Source: a virus. From it: DNA of 31,512 nt. The notes under the pieces are model-generated. The model was not told the DNA's origin and ran no database searches. It was given only the letters and a program-made list of their open reading frames with translations. This document shows positions 20,826-28,120 of this stretch, one piece after another; the stretch's first letter is position 1; each line of letters opens with the position of its first letter. The position numbers and the translations under genes were made by a program. The stretch covers positions 1-31,512 of the IMG/VR virus record IMGVR_UViG_3300025648_000060. The stretch is one strand, 5' to 3'.

Positions 20826-20834
20826 ATTATAACA
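20826..20834 (-). promoter_or_regulatory. Extended -10 promoter for the DUF1003-like gene
   Basis: TGTTATAAT on the minus strand, with eight bases between the -10 box and ATG 20817, so the leader is one or two bases. It is divergent from the plus-strand promoter at 20871. Confidence 0.55.
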
Positions 20835-20870
20835 TATCTCTATTTTACTTAACTTTTCTTAACATTTTAA

Positions 20871-20899
20871 TTGACAGTATTATATCATTTTGATATAAT
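20871..20899 (+). promoter_or_regulatory. Perfect sigma70 promoter for a candidate small RNA
   Basis: TTGACA (20871-20876), 17 bases, TGA-TATAAT (20894-20899), a full consensus with an extended -10. The predicted start is about 20906. Nothing that looks like a start codon and long ORF follows; the transcript reaches the strong hairpin at 20976-21010. Confidence 0.8.
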
Positions 20900-20905
20900 G
20901 TGTTG

Positions 20906-21010
20906 ATAAAGTGTCCGAAACAGCCTTTTATAGACTGATAACATAAAGATACTTTCTCGAGTTTAATATATTAAATAAAAACACCCAAAATAACAAAAAG
21001 GGTGTTTTTA
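20906..21010 (+). ncRNA. Candidate ~105-nt small RNA
   Basis: The segment runs from a perfect promoter to a strong intrinsic terminator and holds no plausible ORF. The 5' part GTGTCCGAAACAGCC is less AT-rich than its surroundings. AAAG/CTTT and a TTTAATATATTAAA palindrome (20962-20975) could form hairpins. It is divergent from the DUF1003-like gene. No known RNA family was recognised. It could be a regulator of phage or host genes or a decoy. Confidence 0.6.
20976..21010. terminator. Bidirectional terminator
   Basis: TAAAAACACCC (20976-20986) pairs with GGGTGTTTTTA (21000-21010) as an 11-bp stem with a 13-base loop. A-runs and T-runs flank it on both strands. It ends the candidate small RNA and screens the plus-strand cassette from leftward and rightward transcription. 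Confidence 0.75.
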
Positions 21011-21011
21011 T

Positions 21012-21032
21012 ATGTTATTTAAAAAATAACAT
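21012..21032. repeat. 9-bp palindrome ATGTTATTT/AAATAACAT
   Basis: Perfect inverted repeat with a 3-base spacer just after the terminator. It could be a binding site for a dimeric regulator or part of the terminator. The remaining bases up to 21122 hold nothing else that was recognised. Confidence 0.45.
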
Positions 21033-21122
21033 TCAGGGTATATTTATAAAAATTTATGAAAAAATAATAAAATATCTTTTTTTGAAGTATTTCTACTTCC
21101 TAAATACTATACCATATTTTAA

Positions 21123-21131
21123 TGGTATAAT
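21123..21131 (+). promoter_or_regulatory. Extended -10 promoter for the plus-strand cassette
   Basis: TGGTATAAT on the plus strand, 41 bases before ATG 21173. No -35 match is present. Confidence 0.58.
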
Positions 21132-21172
21132 AAAGTCAGTAAATAAATTTTTTGATCTTTAAATTTTATGTA

Positions 21173-21430
21173 ATGAAAAGGAAAGAAAATTATCCTACCA
21201 AACATCATCGTAAATGTCGTTCAAATGGTGGAAACTCTGAAGCAAGAAATATCTCAATAGTTAGTAATAAACAACACGAAGCATGGCACACTTTATTTGA
21301 AAATAAAGACCCATACGAAATAGTTGCTATTATTAATAGAGTATGGATTGACCCAGACCTTGAATTTGTTTGTATTCCACGACATAATTATTCACTATTA
21401 AAAACAATTTACAATGAAAAAGGTAGATGA
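21173..21430 (+). CDS. HNH-like small protein in plus-strand cassette
   Basis: An 85-residue protein from ATG 21173 (a TTG at 21152 would add seven residues). TKHHRKCRSNGGNSEARNIS then NKQHEAWHTLF follows the HH...GG...N...H..WH arrangement of small HNH-like proteins seen widely in AT-rich and Patescibacteria genomes. It lacks the second zinc pair, so activity is uncertain. It ends in TGA and overlaps the next gene by 17 bases. Confidence 0.62.
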   Translation: MKRKENYPTKHHRKCRSNGGNSEARNISIVSNKQHEAWHTLFENKDPYEIVAIINRVWIDPDLEFVCIPRHNYSLLKTIYNEKGR

Positions 21431-21797
21431 CACAATCATTCTATCCAGAAGTTTATGGTGTCCAATTTGTTCAAGACTAGGAAGACCACATTCAGGAAAC
21501 TTATTTGCAGTTTGGCGACATGACCACGAAGATATGATAATTAAAACTTGTCATCAAGGTAATATAAGTGGAGTCACTCCTCATTTTATTATTTATGATA
21601 CCCCTTATAAAGTTATAGGAGGAAAAGTATTAATCACTCAAATTTGTGGTATGGATAATTGTGGTATTGAAATAGATACTACACAACCAAATGCAACAGT
21701 TAGATTTGTAAAAGAAAATCTTTTATGGCTACCTGAAAATGACTTTCTTGCTCTAGTAAACAAATGGCACGGAAACACTGGATACAACTTAATCTAA
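21414..21797 (+). CDS. Cys-rich protein of plus-strand cassette, unknown
   Basis: A 127-residue protein with WCPICSRLGRPHSG, then HDHEDM, CHQG, and CGMDNCGIE. The Cys and His residues suggest one or two zinc sites. It overlaps the upstream gene and is followed at once by a terminator, so the two genes form a closed unit. No family was recognised. It could be a moron gene with a host-directed role, by arrangement only. Confidence 0.6.
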   Translation: MKKVDDTIILSRSLWCPICSRLGRPHSGNLFAVWRHDHEDMIIKTCHQGNISGVTPHFIIYDTPYKVIGGKVLITQICGMDNCGIEIDTTQPNATVRFVKENLLWLPENDFLALVNKWHGNTGYNLI

Positions 21798-21823
21798 CAT
21801 CTTCAGAAATGGAGATGTTTTTA
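21796..21823 (+). terminator. Intrinsic terminator of the plus-strand cassette
   Basis: AACATCTTC (21796-21804) pairs with GGAGATGTT (21811-21819), 9 bp with one G.U, followed by TTTTA. It overlaps the stop codon of the second gene. Confidence 0.75.
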
Positions 21824-21894
21824 TACCCCTAGAAGCCAAAATTTGCCCCTACATTCAATTTAATTATAAAAGTTGATAAATCCCTCATATAGAT

Positions 21895-21926
21895 AAAAAA
21901 CTACTCATTTTATTGGGTAGTTTTTT
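21895..21926. terminator. Bidirectional terminator between RusA gene and cassette
   Basis: AAAAAACTACTC (21895-21906) pairs with GGGTAGTTTTTT (21915-21926) as a 12-bp stem (one T.G) with an 8-base loop. U-runs occur on both strands. It can stop leftward lysis/RusA transcripts. The bases 21824-21894 hold nothing recognised. Confidence 0.78.
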
Positions 21927-21965
21927 ACTGAGTTGGTATTTCTCACTCCTTATGGATTAATCTAA

Positions 21966-22313
21966 TTATACCACTTCTATTTCTATTTTAGTATTTTTAT
22001 CAACAATGAATGTATCATTAAAACTTTTTATATGTTTCATTGTATCATTTTCTAATATTCCAGCCTTTACCATTCCATCTAATAAAAACTTTTTAGCAAA
22101 AGCAATATTATCTGGATCTTTTCTGTAATCTTTTACATACCAAGTAATATTAATAGATACTGGATATTTTTCTACTTTACTTTTACGAGATAATTGTTTT
22201 ATAACTTCATCTGTATTTTTCTTTTTAATAGAAGCACCAAAAAATCTATTAGATCTTTCTGCTTTTATATAAGAATTAAGATCAGTTAATTCTCCTTGAA
22301 TAGTAAATTTCAT
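21966..22313 (-). CDS. rusA: RusA-family Holliday junction resolvase
   Basis: A 115-residue protein with the RusA pattern: RKDPDN (D66 and D68), LLDGMVKAGILEND (D79 and D90). These match the catalytic aspartates of E. coli RusA in RxDLDN...D...WLDD. The N-terminus IQGELTDLNSYIKAER is also typical (start of the RusA barrel). It would cut branched recombination intermediates before packaging. It begins directly at the lysozyme stop (TAAATG). Confidence 0.85.
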   Translation of the reverse strand: MKFTIQGELTDLNSYIKAERSNRFFGASIKKKNTDEVIKQLSRKSKVEKYPVSINITWYVKDYRKDPDNIAFAKKFLLDGMVKAGILENDTMKHIKSFNDTFIVDKNTKIEIEVV

Positions 22314-22904
22314 TTATATACTTATTTTAGTTAGAAATGCTATAACTTTTTTCCAGAAAGGATCATTTTTAACTGGACTATTTTCTACCATTGCAATTTG
22401 AGCAGGTGTATAAGTATCTACTGTTATAGGTTGATTAGTTATAGGGTTAAGTGGTGCTACAATAGTTTCCACTGGTGTAGTAAATAATTCCCATTCTTTA
22501 ACTCTACGATTATATAAACCTTGATTAAAAGCAATACCTATATGACAATATGCACACCATTCCTCCTTTGTTAGAATACCTAATTTAAAAGAGTCTAGTT
22601 GATGTTTTACATTTCCTAAATTCCATCTAGCAGATACTAAAGCATCAAATTGATTTTGATTAAGTTCTATATTCTGTGCTAGACAATAATTATTTATAGG
22701 ATCTTCATATTTAGGTAAAAGCAAATCAAATAAATCAAATGCTTTTTCTAAAGAAATATGATCTCCTTTTTCAACTGGAGAATTATCTAAATAATAAGTA
22801 TTACCAAAACCGATTGTCCATACTCCACCTTGATCTTGATAAGCAGTTAAAATACATCCCTCAAATTCCTGGATCAACTTCTTCCCATTATTTGAAGTTT
22901 TCAT
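22314..22904 (-). CDS. Phage lysozyme (GH24 endolysin)
   Basis: A 196-residue endolysin. The T4/P21-type active site is visible: E15 in EFEG, D24 in AYQDQGG, T30 in WTIGFG, with the E-x8-D-x5-T spacing. FNQGLYNRRVKEWELF closes the catalytic domain. A C-terminal extension (about residues 137-196) with TPAQIAMVENSPV and WKKVIAFLTKISI has no recognised cell-wall domain. No signal peptide, so it needs the holin to reach peptidoglycan. Confidence 0.9.
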   Translation of the reverse strand: MKTSNNGKKLIQEFEGCILTAYQDQGGVWTIGFGNTYYLDNSPVEKGDHISLEKAFDLFDLLLPKYEDPINNYCLAQNIELNQNQFDALVSARWNLGNVKHQLDSFKLGILTKEEWCAYCHIGIAFNQGLYNRRVKEWELFTTPVETIVAPLNPITNQPITVDTYTPAQIAMVENSPVKNDPFWKKVIAFLTKISI

Positions 22905-22907
22905 AGA

Positions 22908-23264
22908 TTACACTATTTCTTCTTTAGCAACGACTTCTGTATCAGGATTTGCTACTACAACTTCTCCCTCTGTTAAAGGTTCTACAGGTGCTTCAATATC
23001 TTTTAATTCTTCTGTTGCTACTGCTTGTGTATCTCCATTAAATCCTGCTTCTCCTGTATGTTCATCTTCTCCTTGAATAACTACATTAAGATTATCTGCT
23101 ACTCTTGTTTTAAGAGCTTCTGATACTGTTTTATTAGCATCTAACCAGATATTTTCTTGTTCTCCTGATAAAACTACATTTCCATTAACATCTTTTTCTT
23201 CTTGGAAGAAATTATAACTACCATCTGAATTTTTAACTATATTTGAAAAATAAACTGTATTCAT
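22908..23264 (-). CDS. Lysis-cassette protein, unknown
   Basis: A 118-residue acidic protein from ATG 23264, which comes one base after the holin stop (TAATATG). An ATG at 23288 would overlap the holin and add eight residues. SDGSYNFFQEEKDVNGNVVL then a Val/Glu-rich low-complexity tail. No family recognised. It may be a spanin-like or accessory gene by position only. Confidence 0.55.
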   Translation of the reverse strand: MNTVYFSNIVKNSDGSYNFFQEEKDVNGNVVLSGEQENIWLDANKTVSEALKTRVADNLNVVIQGEDEHTGEAGFNGDTQAVATEELKDIEAPVEPLTEGEVVVANPDTEVVAKEEIV

Positions 23265-23265
23265 A

Positions 23266-23508
23266 TTATTTATTATTATTTGCAACATCTGTTGCTGGTA
23301 TTTGTAAAGTTGCTATTACAGCATTAACATTTTGTGTTTCCCAAAGTCTTATAGATGCATAAAGAATACTACCAATAAAAGGTAATAAAAATTCATGTGT
23401 CCATTGAATTTGGACTCCACTTGATAAAGCAATACCTAATTGACTTATAAATATTGCTAGAAAACTTTTTATAAATCTACTTAAAATTGATTGATTAATC
23501 ATTGTCAT
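23266..23508 (-). CDS. Holin
   Basis: An 80-residue protein with two hydrophobic segments (ILSRFIKSFLAIFISQLGIA, about residues 8-27, and LLPFIGSILYASIRLW, about 41-56) and a short polar C-terminus ending AQNNNK-like. It sits immediately upstream of the lysozyme in the lysis cassette, which supports the call. It would form holes that release the lysozyme. Confidence 0.72.
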   Translation of the reverse strand: MTMINQSILSRFIKSFLAIFISQLGIALSSGVQIQWTHEFLLPFIGSILYASIRLWETQNVNAVIATLQIPATDVANNNK

Positions 23509-23510
23509 AT

Positions 23511-23642
23511 TTATTTATTTTTATAAAATTCTATTTCCCTTAATCTTTTAAGGGCTTTTGATTTTGATAAGTTTGATTTGGATAATTTTTTATCTCCATT
23601 CTCACTTAAAACCTCATAACCATTTTTTGTTTTTACTAACAT
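23511..23642 (-). CDS. Small conserved phage-type peptide, unknown
   Basis: A 43-residue ORF (MLVKTKNGYEVLSENGDKKL; ends ALKRLREIEFYKNK). The KAxKRLREIE(F/Y)xK end is a pattern that I recall from small phage proteins, function unknown. It has an extended -10 box six bases before its ATG, so it heads the lysis transcript and is likely leaderless. Confidence 0.58.
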   Translation of the reverse strand: MLVKTKNGYEVLSENGDKKLSKSNLSKSKALKRLREIEFYKNK

Positions 23643-23648
23643 AAAAAT

Positions 23649-23659
23649 ATTATAACACA
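23649..23659 (-). promoter_or_regulatory. Extended -10 promoter for the lysis transcript (leaderless)
   Basis: TGTGTTATAAT with six bases before ATG 23642. No -35. It begins the holin-lysozyme-RusA transcript. Confidence 0.62.
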
Positions 23660-23661
23660 AA

Positions 23662-23925
23662 TTATCCTTGAGTAAGACTTGTATGAACTTGCAAATCAGT
23701 TTTTAGAATTAAATAAATAAGGGCTGTTAAAACCAGTCCCATTATTATATATACTGCCCAAGAAATTGCTTTCTCTACCCAAACATCGGCTTTTTTCTCT
23801 AGTGCTTTATCTAATTTTTCTTCAAATTGATTAAATCTTTTTAATATATCATCTAATTTATCCATAAGTGTTTTATGGTTATTTTCTAACTGCAATATTC
23901 TTTCTCTTTCATTTAATTCTACCAT
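23662..23925 (-). CDS. XhlA-like lysis accessory protein
   Basis: An 87-residue protein with a coiled-coil N-terminal part (residues 5-50) and one transmembrane segment (AISWAVYIIMGLVLTALIYL, about 53-72). This matches hemolysin XhlA-type proteins that help the holin. It lies just upstream of the lysis promoter and may be expressed with the virion genes. Confidence 0.68.
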   Translation of the reverse strand: MVELNERERILQLENNHKTLMDKLDDILKRFNQFEEKLDKALEKKADVWVEKAISWAVYIIMGLVLTALIYLILKTDLQVHTSLTQG

Positions 23926-23945
23926 GCTTTTATTTTAATAATTTT

Positions 23946-23956
23946 TGTGATATAAT
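23946..23956 (+). promoter_or_regulatory. Extended -10 promoter on the plus strand
   Basis: TGTGATATAAT, identical to the motif used on the minus strand, with nine bases before ATG 23966. It points against the flow of the surrounding genes. Confidence 0.5.
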
Positions 23957-23965
23957 ACATTTATT

Positions 23966-24031
23966 ATGATTGAAATTTTAGGTTGGATATTTTTATTCTT
24001 AATAGTGTGGGGAATTTTAAGTCCTAGATAA
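23966..24031 (+). CDS. 21-residue membrane peptide on the opposite strand
   Basis: MIEILGWIFLFLIVWGILSPR is almost entirely one hydrophobic helix ended by a short basic tail. It has its own extended -10 promoter and sits in the lysis cassette between the XhlA-like and the transglycosylase gene. It may be a toxin-like or lysis-modulating peptide; alternatively it is chance in a short intergenic gap. Confidence 0.4.
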   Translation: MIEILGWIFLFLIVWGILSPR

Positions 24032-24034
24032 TTT

Positions 24035-26029
24035 TTATTTACCTAGACTTGATCCTGTTTTAATTGCACCTTTTCTTGCAATATCTTTTCCTATATTTCC
24101 TATTAATCCTACATTCTTTCCTGTAACTAATTCTCTACCAATACCCTCAGGATTTGCTAAAGTTTTTTTTGCTAAATATTTACCTCCATTTATTAACATA
24201 CCAAGAGAACCACCTCCTCCTGATATATTACCTTCTTTCCCTATTATTTTTTCAAATAAAGTTTTTTGTGCATCTGATCCAACACTATTTATTGCATGTT
24301 TAGCAAATACTGCATCTTTAATAAGATCAACTCCTGTAGCATCTTTTATTTTTCCAAATAGGTCTTGGACATCTCCACTTTTATCTCCTGAAAATACTCT
24401 TCTCATTAAAAGTTCTCCTCTATCTAATTTATTACCAGCCATATTTGCTATCTCATTTTCTAAGTTTTTATAACCTGAAAAGTTAGCATTTGCTTGTGCT
24501 AATTCAGGGGAAGTTTGATTTATAGTATTTCTAATACCTCCATCAGTTGTTTTTATTAAAGATTTTAAAGGATCAGTAGTTACTCCATAATCATCTTTAT
24601 TACTATAATCAATTAAATTACTTAAATTACCTGCTTCATCTGAAGCTTGTGCAATAGTTCCTGTTTTCAATTTATTTAAAGTATTAAATATTTCTGCTAA
24701 TCTATCCTCATCTTTAGAAGATAGTTTTACATTTCTACCTGATATATTTTTTTGTACTAAATTACCATTTTCATCATATTCAAATCTTCTTCCAAATGTT
24801 TCTTCTAATTGTTTATTAAAATTATCTATAACAGGTGTAATATCCTGTAAAGGTTGAGAACCTACAGGAGAATTTTTTATTTGACCTATAATACTACCTG
24901 CTGCTTTTCTTGCTTCAGTAACTTTTAATGCTGCATCATCAAGACTATTAGCAGCTGTTGTATATGCTGATGTTCCTCTTAAATGTTGATTAAAGTCTTT
25001 TGTAGCATTTATATATTTATTATATTGTGCTAAATTTTCAGGATTTTTTTCTAAAGCATAATCCTTAAGTTCATTCTCTATTTGTGGATCTATTCCTGAT
25101 AATGAAGTTCTTATACCTCCTAAATTATCTAATAAAGCAGAAGTTCCACCTCCTAAAACAGCACCACCTAAAGTATTTACATTTGGACCGACAGACTCTC
25201 CAATACTTTTTCCTTGAGATAAATTATTTGCTATACCTGCTCCATATCCTACTGCTGCATTTTTTACAATAGGATTTGCTATAAACTTTGATAAACCTGT
25301 TTTAGCAACTTGTTCTGCTCCTTGTCCTGCTAGTTCTGTGCCTAATTCTGCTGCTCTAACTCCTGCTTTAGCACCCTCTCCTACTTCTCCTAAACCTGGA
25401 ATAAAAGGTAATGCTGATAATGCTAAATCTCCTGTTTGTTGTAAAGCAGTTTTATTATTTTTACCTGTGAAATCATTATATATATCTCCTGCAATAGGAA
25501 ATAGAAAATTACCAAATTTTAAAACTGATGTTAAAGCATTATCCGGTTGATTTTGATTATCCTGTGTATCATCTCCTGAAGTTTGATTATTAGAATAAGG
25601 TGTTGGATTATATCCACCAATAATTTTTTGATAATTTTGTTTTACTTTTTGAACATATCCTGGAGTATCATAAGCAACCCCATATTGATTTACTCCACTA
25701 TGATTTTGCCAGTTATTAGGATCTCCACTATTCCATAAGGAAGCAATTTGTCCTGGATCATATCCTTGATCTTTTAATTTCTTTATCTTTGCATAAGCAA
25801 CTTTATCTTGTGTTGCTGGAGAAAAATCACTAGGATCAAAGCCTGCATCTTGTGCATCTTTTTCATAATTTCCAGGCATCCATTGATAAGCACCTTTTTC
25901 TCCACTAGCACCAACAGCATTATAATTAGGTTTTCCATTATCTCCTGTTTCAGATAAAGCAATAGCATGAGTTAAATTTAAAGCATCTTTATCTGTTCCT
26001 GTATTATTTTGTGTTTGTGTATTATCCAT
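24035..26029 (-). CDS. Virion protein with N-terminal lytic transglycosylase domain
   Basis: A 664-residue protein from ATG 26029 (ATG 26047 would add six residues and overlap the previous gene). The N-terminal domain has HAIALSETG with the catalytic Glu, GEKGAYQWMP and ASLWNSGDPNNW, typical of SLT-like wall hydrolases. A Gly/Ala-rich hydrophobic stretch (about residues 160-290) follows, then long helical regions. It looks like an internal/ejection protein that opens the cell wall during DNA entry. Confidence 0.8.
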   Translation of the reverse strand: MDNTQTQNNTGTDKDALNLTHAIALSETGDNGKPNYNAVGASGEKGAYQWMPGNYEKDAQDAGFDPSDFSPATQDKVAYAKIKKLKDQGYDPGQIASLWNSGDPNNWQNHSGVNQYGVAYDTPGYVQKVKQNYQKIIGGYNPTPYSNNQTSGDDTQDNQNQPDNALTSVLKFGNFLFPIAGDIYNDFTGKNNKTALQQTGDLALSALPFIPGLGEVGEGAKAGVRAAELGTELAGQGAEQVAKTGLSKFIANPIVKNAAVGYGAGIANNLSQGKSIGESVGPNVNTLGGAVLGGGTSALLDNLGGIRTSLSGIDPQIENELKDYALEKNPENLAQYNKYINATKDFNQHLRGTSAYTTAANSLDDAALKVTEARKAAGSIIGQIKNSPVGSQPLQDITPVIDNFNKQLEETFGRRFEYDENGNLVQKNISGRNVKLSSKDEDRLAEIFNTLNKLKTGTIAQASDEAGNLSNLIDYSNKDDYGVTTDPLKSLIKTTDGGIRNTINQTSPELAQANANFSGYKNLENEIANMAGNKLDRGELLMRRVFSGDKSGDVQDLFGKIKDATGVDLIKDAVFAKHAINSVGSDAQKTLFEKIIGKEGNISGGGGSLGMLINGGKYLAKKTLANPEGIGRELVTGKNVGLIGNIGKDIARKGAIKTGSSLGK

Positions 26030-26034
26030 ATTTT

Positions 26035-27192
26035 TTATCCATTCCATCCAAAACCTGAACCTCCTGTTGAAGTTCCTGTATTTGCATTATTAGTTGAGTT
26101 AATACCTGCATTAACTGCTTGTGCTTGATTTTTCCAAGCATTAATAACTTGGTCTATACTTTGTCCTGATTGTAAATTATTTAATGCTGTCTTTTCTAAT
26201 GTTGCTGCATCAGTTCCTAAAGGTCCTGCATATTGTGTTGCTATATTAGTTAAATAACTATTTAAAATAGGATAACTTGGATCATTTGTATTTGTTGCTA
26301 TAAATTGAACTGCTTTATTTATTCCTGAAATATCACTAGGATTAAGTTTATTATTTGAAACTAATAAATCTTTGAATTGTGAAGTTAAATTATCAGCCGA
26401 TTTTATTGCTGTTTGATTTGTTTGAGATTTTGCTCCTAACTCTGTTTGTGCTGCTACTTGTCCTGCTTGGAAAGGATTTGCAGATTGAATATATTTATTT
26501 TCTGCTGGAGAATATACTGCTGTTCCTGGATTAATTCCTGTTATTGGTTTAACTGCATTAACTCCTGCTGTTTGTCCTGCAATTTGATTTTGTTGAGCTG
26601 TTAGAGCAGATTGAACTTGTCCTTGTGCTTGTGCTTCTCTATTTGCGTATAAAGTATTTAAAGCATTAGCTTCTCCTGTTCCATAAGTTTTATCTGTTGG
26701 ACTATAATATAGATTTTTTCTAGCATTTAATTCATCATTATATACATTTTGAAGATTACTTTGTGCTGAAGCAACTGCTGGATTATTTGCATCTGTATTG
26801 ATTAAAGCTGTTGCTCCTTGATTAAATAAACCACTATTTCCTGTATTTACTGGAGATGAACTTATATATCCTGTATTGTTTCCTGTATTGTTTCCTGTAT
26901 TGTTTCCTGTATTGTTTCCTGTATTGTTTCCTGTATTGTTTCCTGTATTATTATAATTATTATTATTTGTATTTGAACCTGTATTAGAATTACCTGTATT
27001 AACTGTTGTTGGAATTGTAGGTGCTTGTGGTTGAACTACACTATTTTTAGCAGGATTATTTGCTCCTGTAAATCTATTTAAAAAACCTTGTAAAGCATTA
27101 GGTTGTGCTGTATTTGGTGCTGAATTTTGAGTATTACCAAAAATACTTTTTTGTTGTGTTGCTCCTTGATTTGTAAATGCTGATGATGCCAT
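26035..27192 (-). CDS. Asn/Gly/Gln-rich virion protein with NNTG repeats
   Basis: A 385-residue low-complexity protein, rich in Asn, Thr, Gln, Ala and Gly. A block of six or seven NNTG units lies near residue 85-108. The C-terminal half is helical and ends GGSGFGWNG. Position between the connector and the transglycosylase gene and composition suggest an internal virion or ejection protein. No catalytic motif. Confidence 0.65.
   Translation of the reverse strand: MASSAFTNQGATQQKSIFGNTQNSAPNTAQPNALQGFLNRFTGANNPAKNSVVQPQAPTIPTTVNTGNSNTGSNTNNNNYNNTGNNTGNNTGNNTGNNTGNNTGNNTGYISSSPVNTGNSGLFNQGATALINTDANNPAVASAQSNLQNVYNDELNARKNLYYSPTDKTYGTGEANALNTLYANREAQAQGQVQSALTAQQNQIAGQTAGVNAVKPITGINPGTAVYSPAENKYIQSANPFQAGQVAAQTELGAKSQTNQTAIKSADNLTSQFKDLLVSNNKLNPSDISGINKAVQFIATNTNDPSYPILNSYLTNIATQYAGPLGTDAATLEKTALNNLQSGQSIDQVINAWKNQAQAVNAGINSTNNANTGTSTGGSGFGWNG
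26870..26950 (-). repeat. 12-bp coding tandem repeat
   Basis: About six copies of a 12-base unit (plus strand GTATTGTTTCCT) encoding NNTG within the Asn-rich virion protein. Copies are identical, so the tract should vary between isolates. Confidence 0.9.
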
Positions 27193-27196
27193 ATTT

Positions 27197-28096
27197 TTAA
27201 TTTCCTATATTATTTTGATAAAGATTTGGATTTCGCCCAATATTTGGACTAGCCAAATTAACATTGAGAGATTTCTTTCCTACATAATCATCCATTAAGT
27301 CTGTAATTTCTTTTCTTCTTTCTTTATATTCTTCTGTTTTTACTTTGTCTATTGTTGAATAATAAGTTACTAGAGCATCAAAAACTAAAACATCGTGATA
27401 ATCTTCTAGTAATAAAGGCATTTGACCTATTATATATGAAGCTCCTGATACTGTTGTTTCTTGATAAGGATTTACTAAAGTTAATTGAGTATCACTTTGA
27501 ATACTTTGAATTTGATACCAAGTATCAAAACCTTTTGGAGGTGTTATTTTTATCCATAAATTTTTTAAAGTAACATCTCCTGCTGCTGGTAAGAATGTAG
27601 TTAAAAATGCTGTTCCAGATCCTGTCATTACTGCACTATTATTTGTCACTGATATTGTTCCTGTTGCATAATCTGCAATATTTAGATCTGGTGTTCTTCT
27701 TTTATAATTAAAAGTTATTGTATTTCCTGTTGTTGATGGTATTGGAAAGATGTTGAATTTACCCCCATAAATATAGTAATTATTAGGAATATCTGCATAT
27801 AATTGCATTGTATTTAAAATATCCCAATCTCTACGAGTTAATATTTCTGTTGGAGTCCATTTTAAAGAACCTATTGTAATTGTTCCTGTTTTTAATTGAG
27901 AAAAATCATAAGGTAAATTATATGATTGTTGTTGTGCTACTGTTAAAATTGTTGTAGAGTTTTCATTAAAAAAGTATTTTTCAAGAAATCTTCTGTGAGC
28001 ATCATTAATTAAACCTGTTCCACGAGTAACATTATCATTAGATTTATTTAAAGACTTATCTATATAGGAGTTTATGAGTGTTGTATAACTTTTCAT
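27197..28096 (-). CDS. Head-tail connector/adaptor-like protein
   Basis: A 299-residue protein with an N-terminal helical part (TLINSYIDKSLNKSNDNVTR, GLINDAHRRFLEKYF), then YNLPYDFSQLKTGTITIG, a repeated beta part, GKFNIFPIPSTTGNTITFNYK, and GSGTAF. The order (helices, YDLPxDF, a YPxP-like strand, a beta insertion, a C-terminal helix) is that of podovirus adaptor or tail-tube-A-like proteins, recognised by style. It should join portal and tail. Its promoter is leaderless. Confidence 0.7.
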   Translation of the reverse strand: MKSYTTLINSYIDKSLNKSNDNVTRGTGLINDAHRRFLEKYFFNENSTTILTVAQQQSYNLPYDFSQLKTGTITIGSLKWTPTEILTRRDWDILNTMQLYADIPNNYYIYGGKFNIFPIPSTTGNTITFNYKRRTPDLNIADYATGTISVTNNSAVMTGSGTAFLTTFLPAAGDVTLKNLWIKITPPKGFDTWYQIQSIQSDTQLTLVNPYQETTVSGASYIIGQMPLLLEDYHDVLVFDALVTYYSTIDKVKTEEYKERRKEITDLMDDYVGKKSLNVNLASPNIGRNPNLYQNNIGN

Positions 28097-28102
28097 ATTT
28101 TT

Positions 28103-28111
28103 ATTATAGCA
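28103..28111 (-). promoter_or_regulatory. Extended -10 promoter for the connector gene (leaderless)
   Basis: TGCTATAAT with exactly six bases before ATG 28096. No -35. Confidence 0.58.
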
Positions 28112-28120
28112 TGTTTTATT

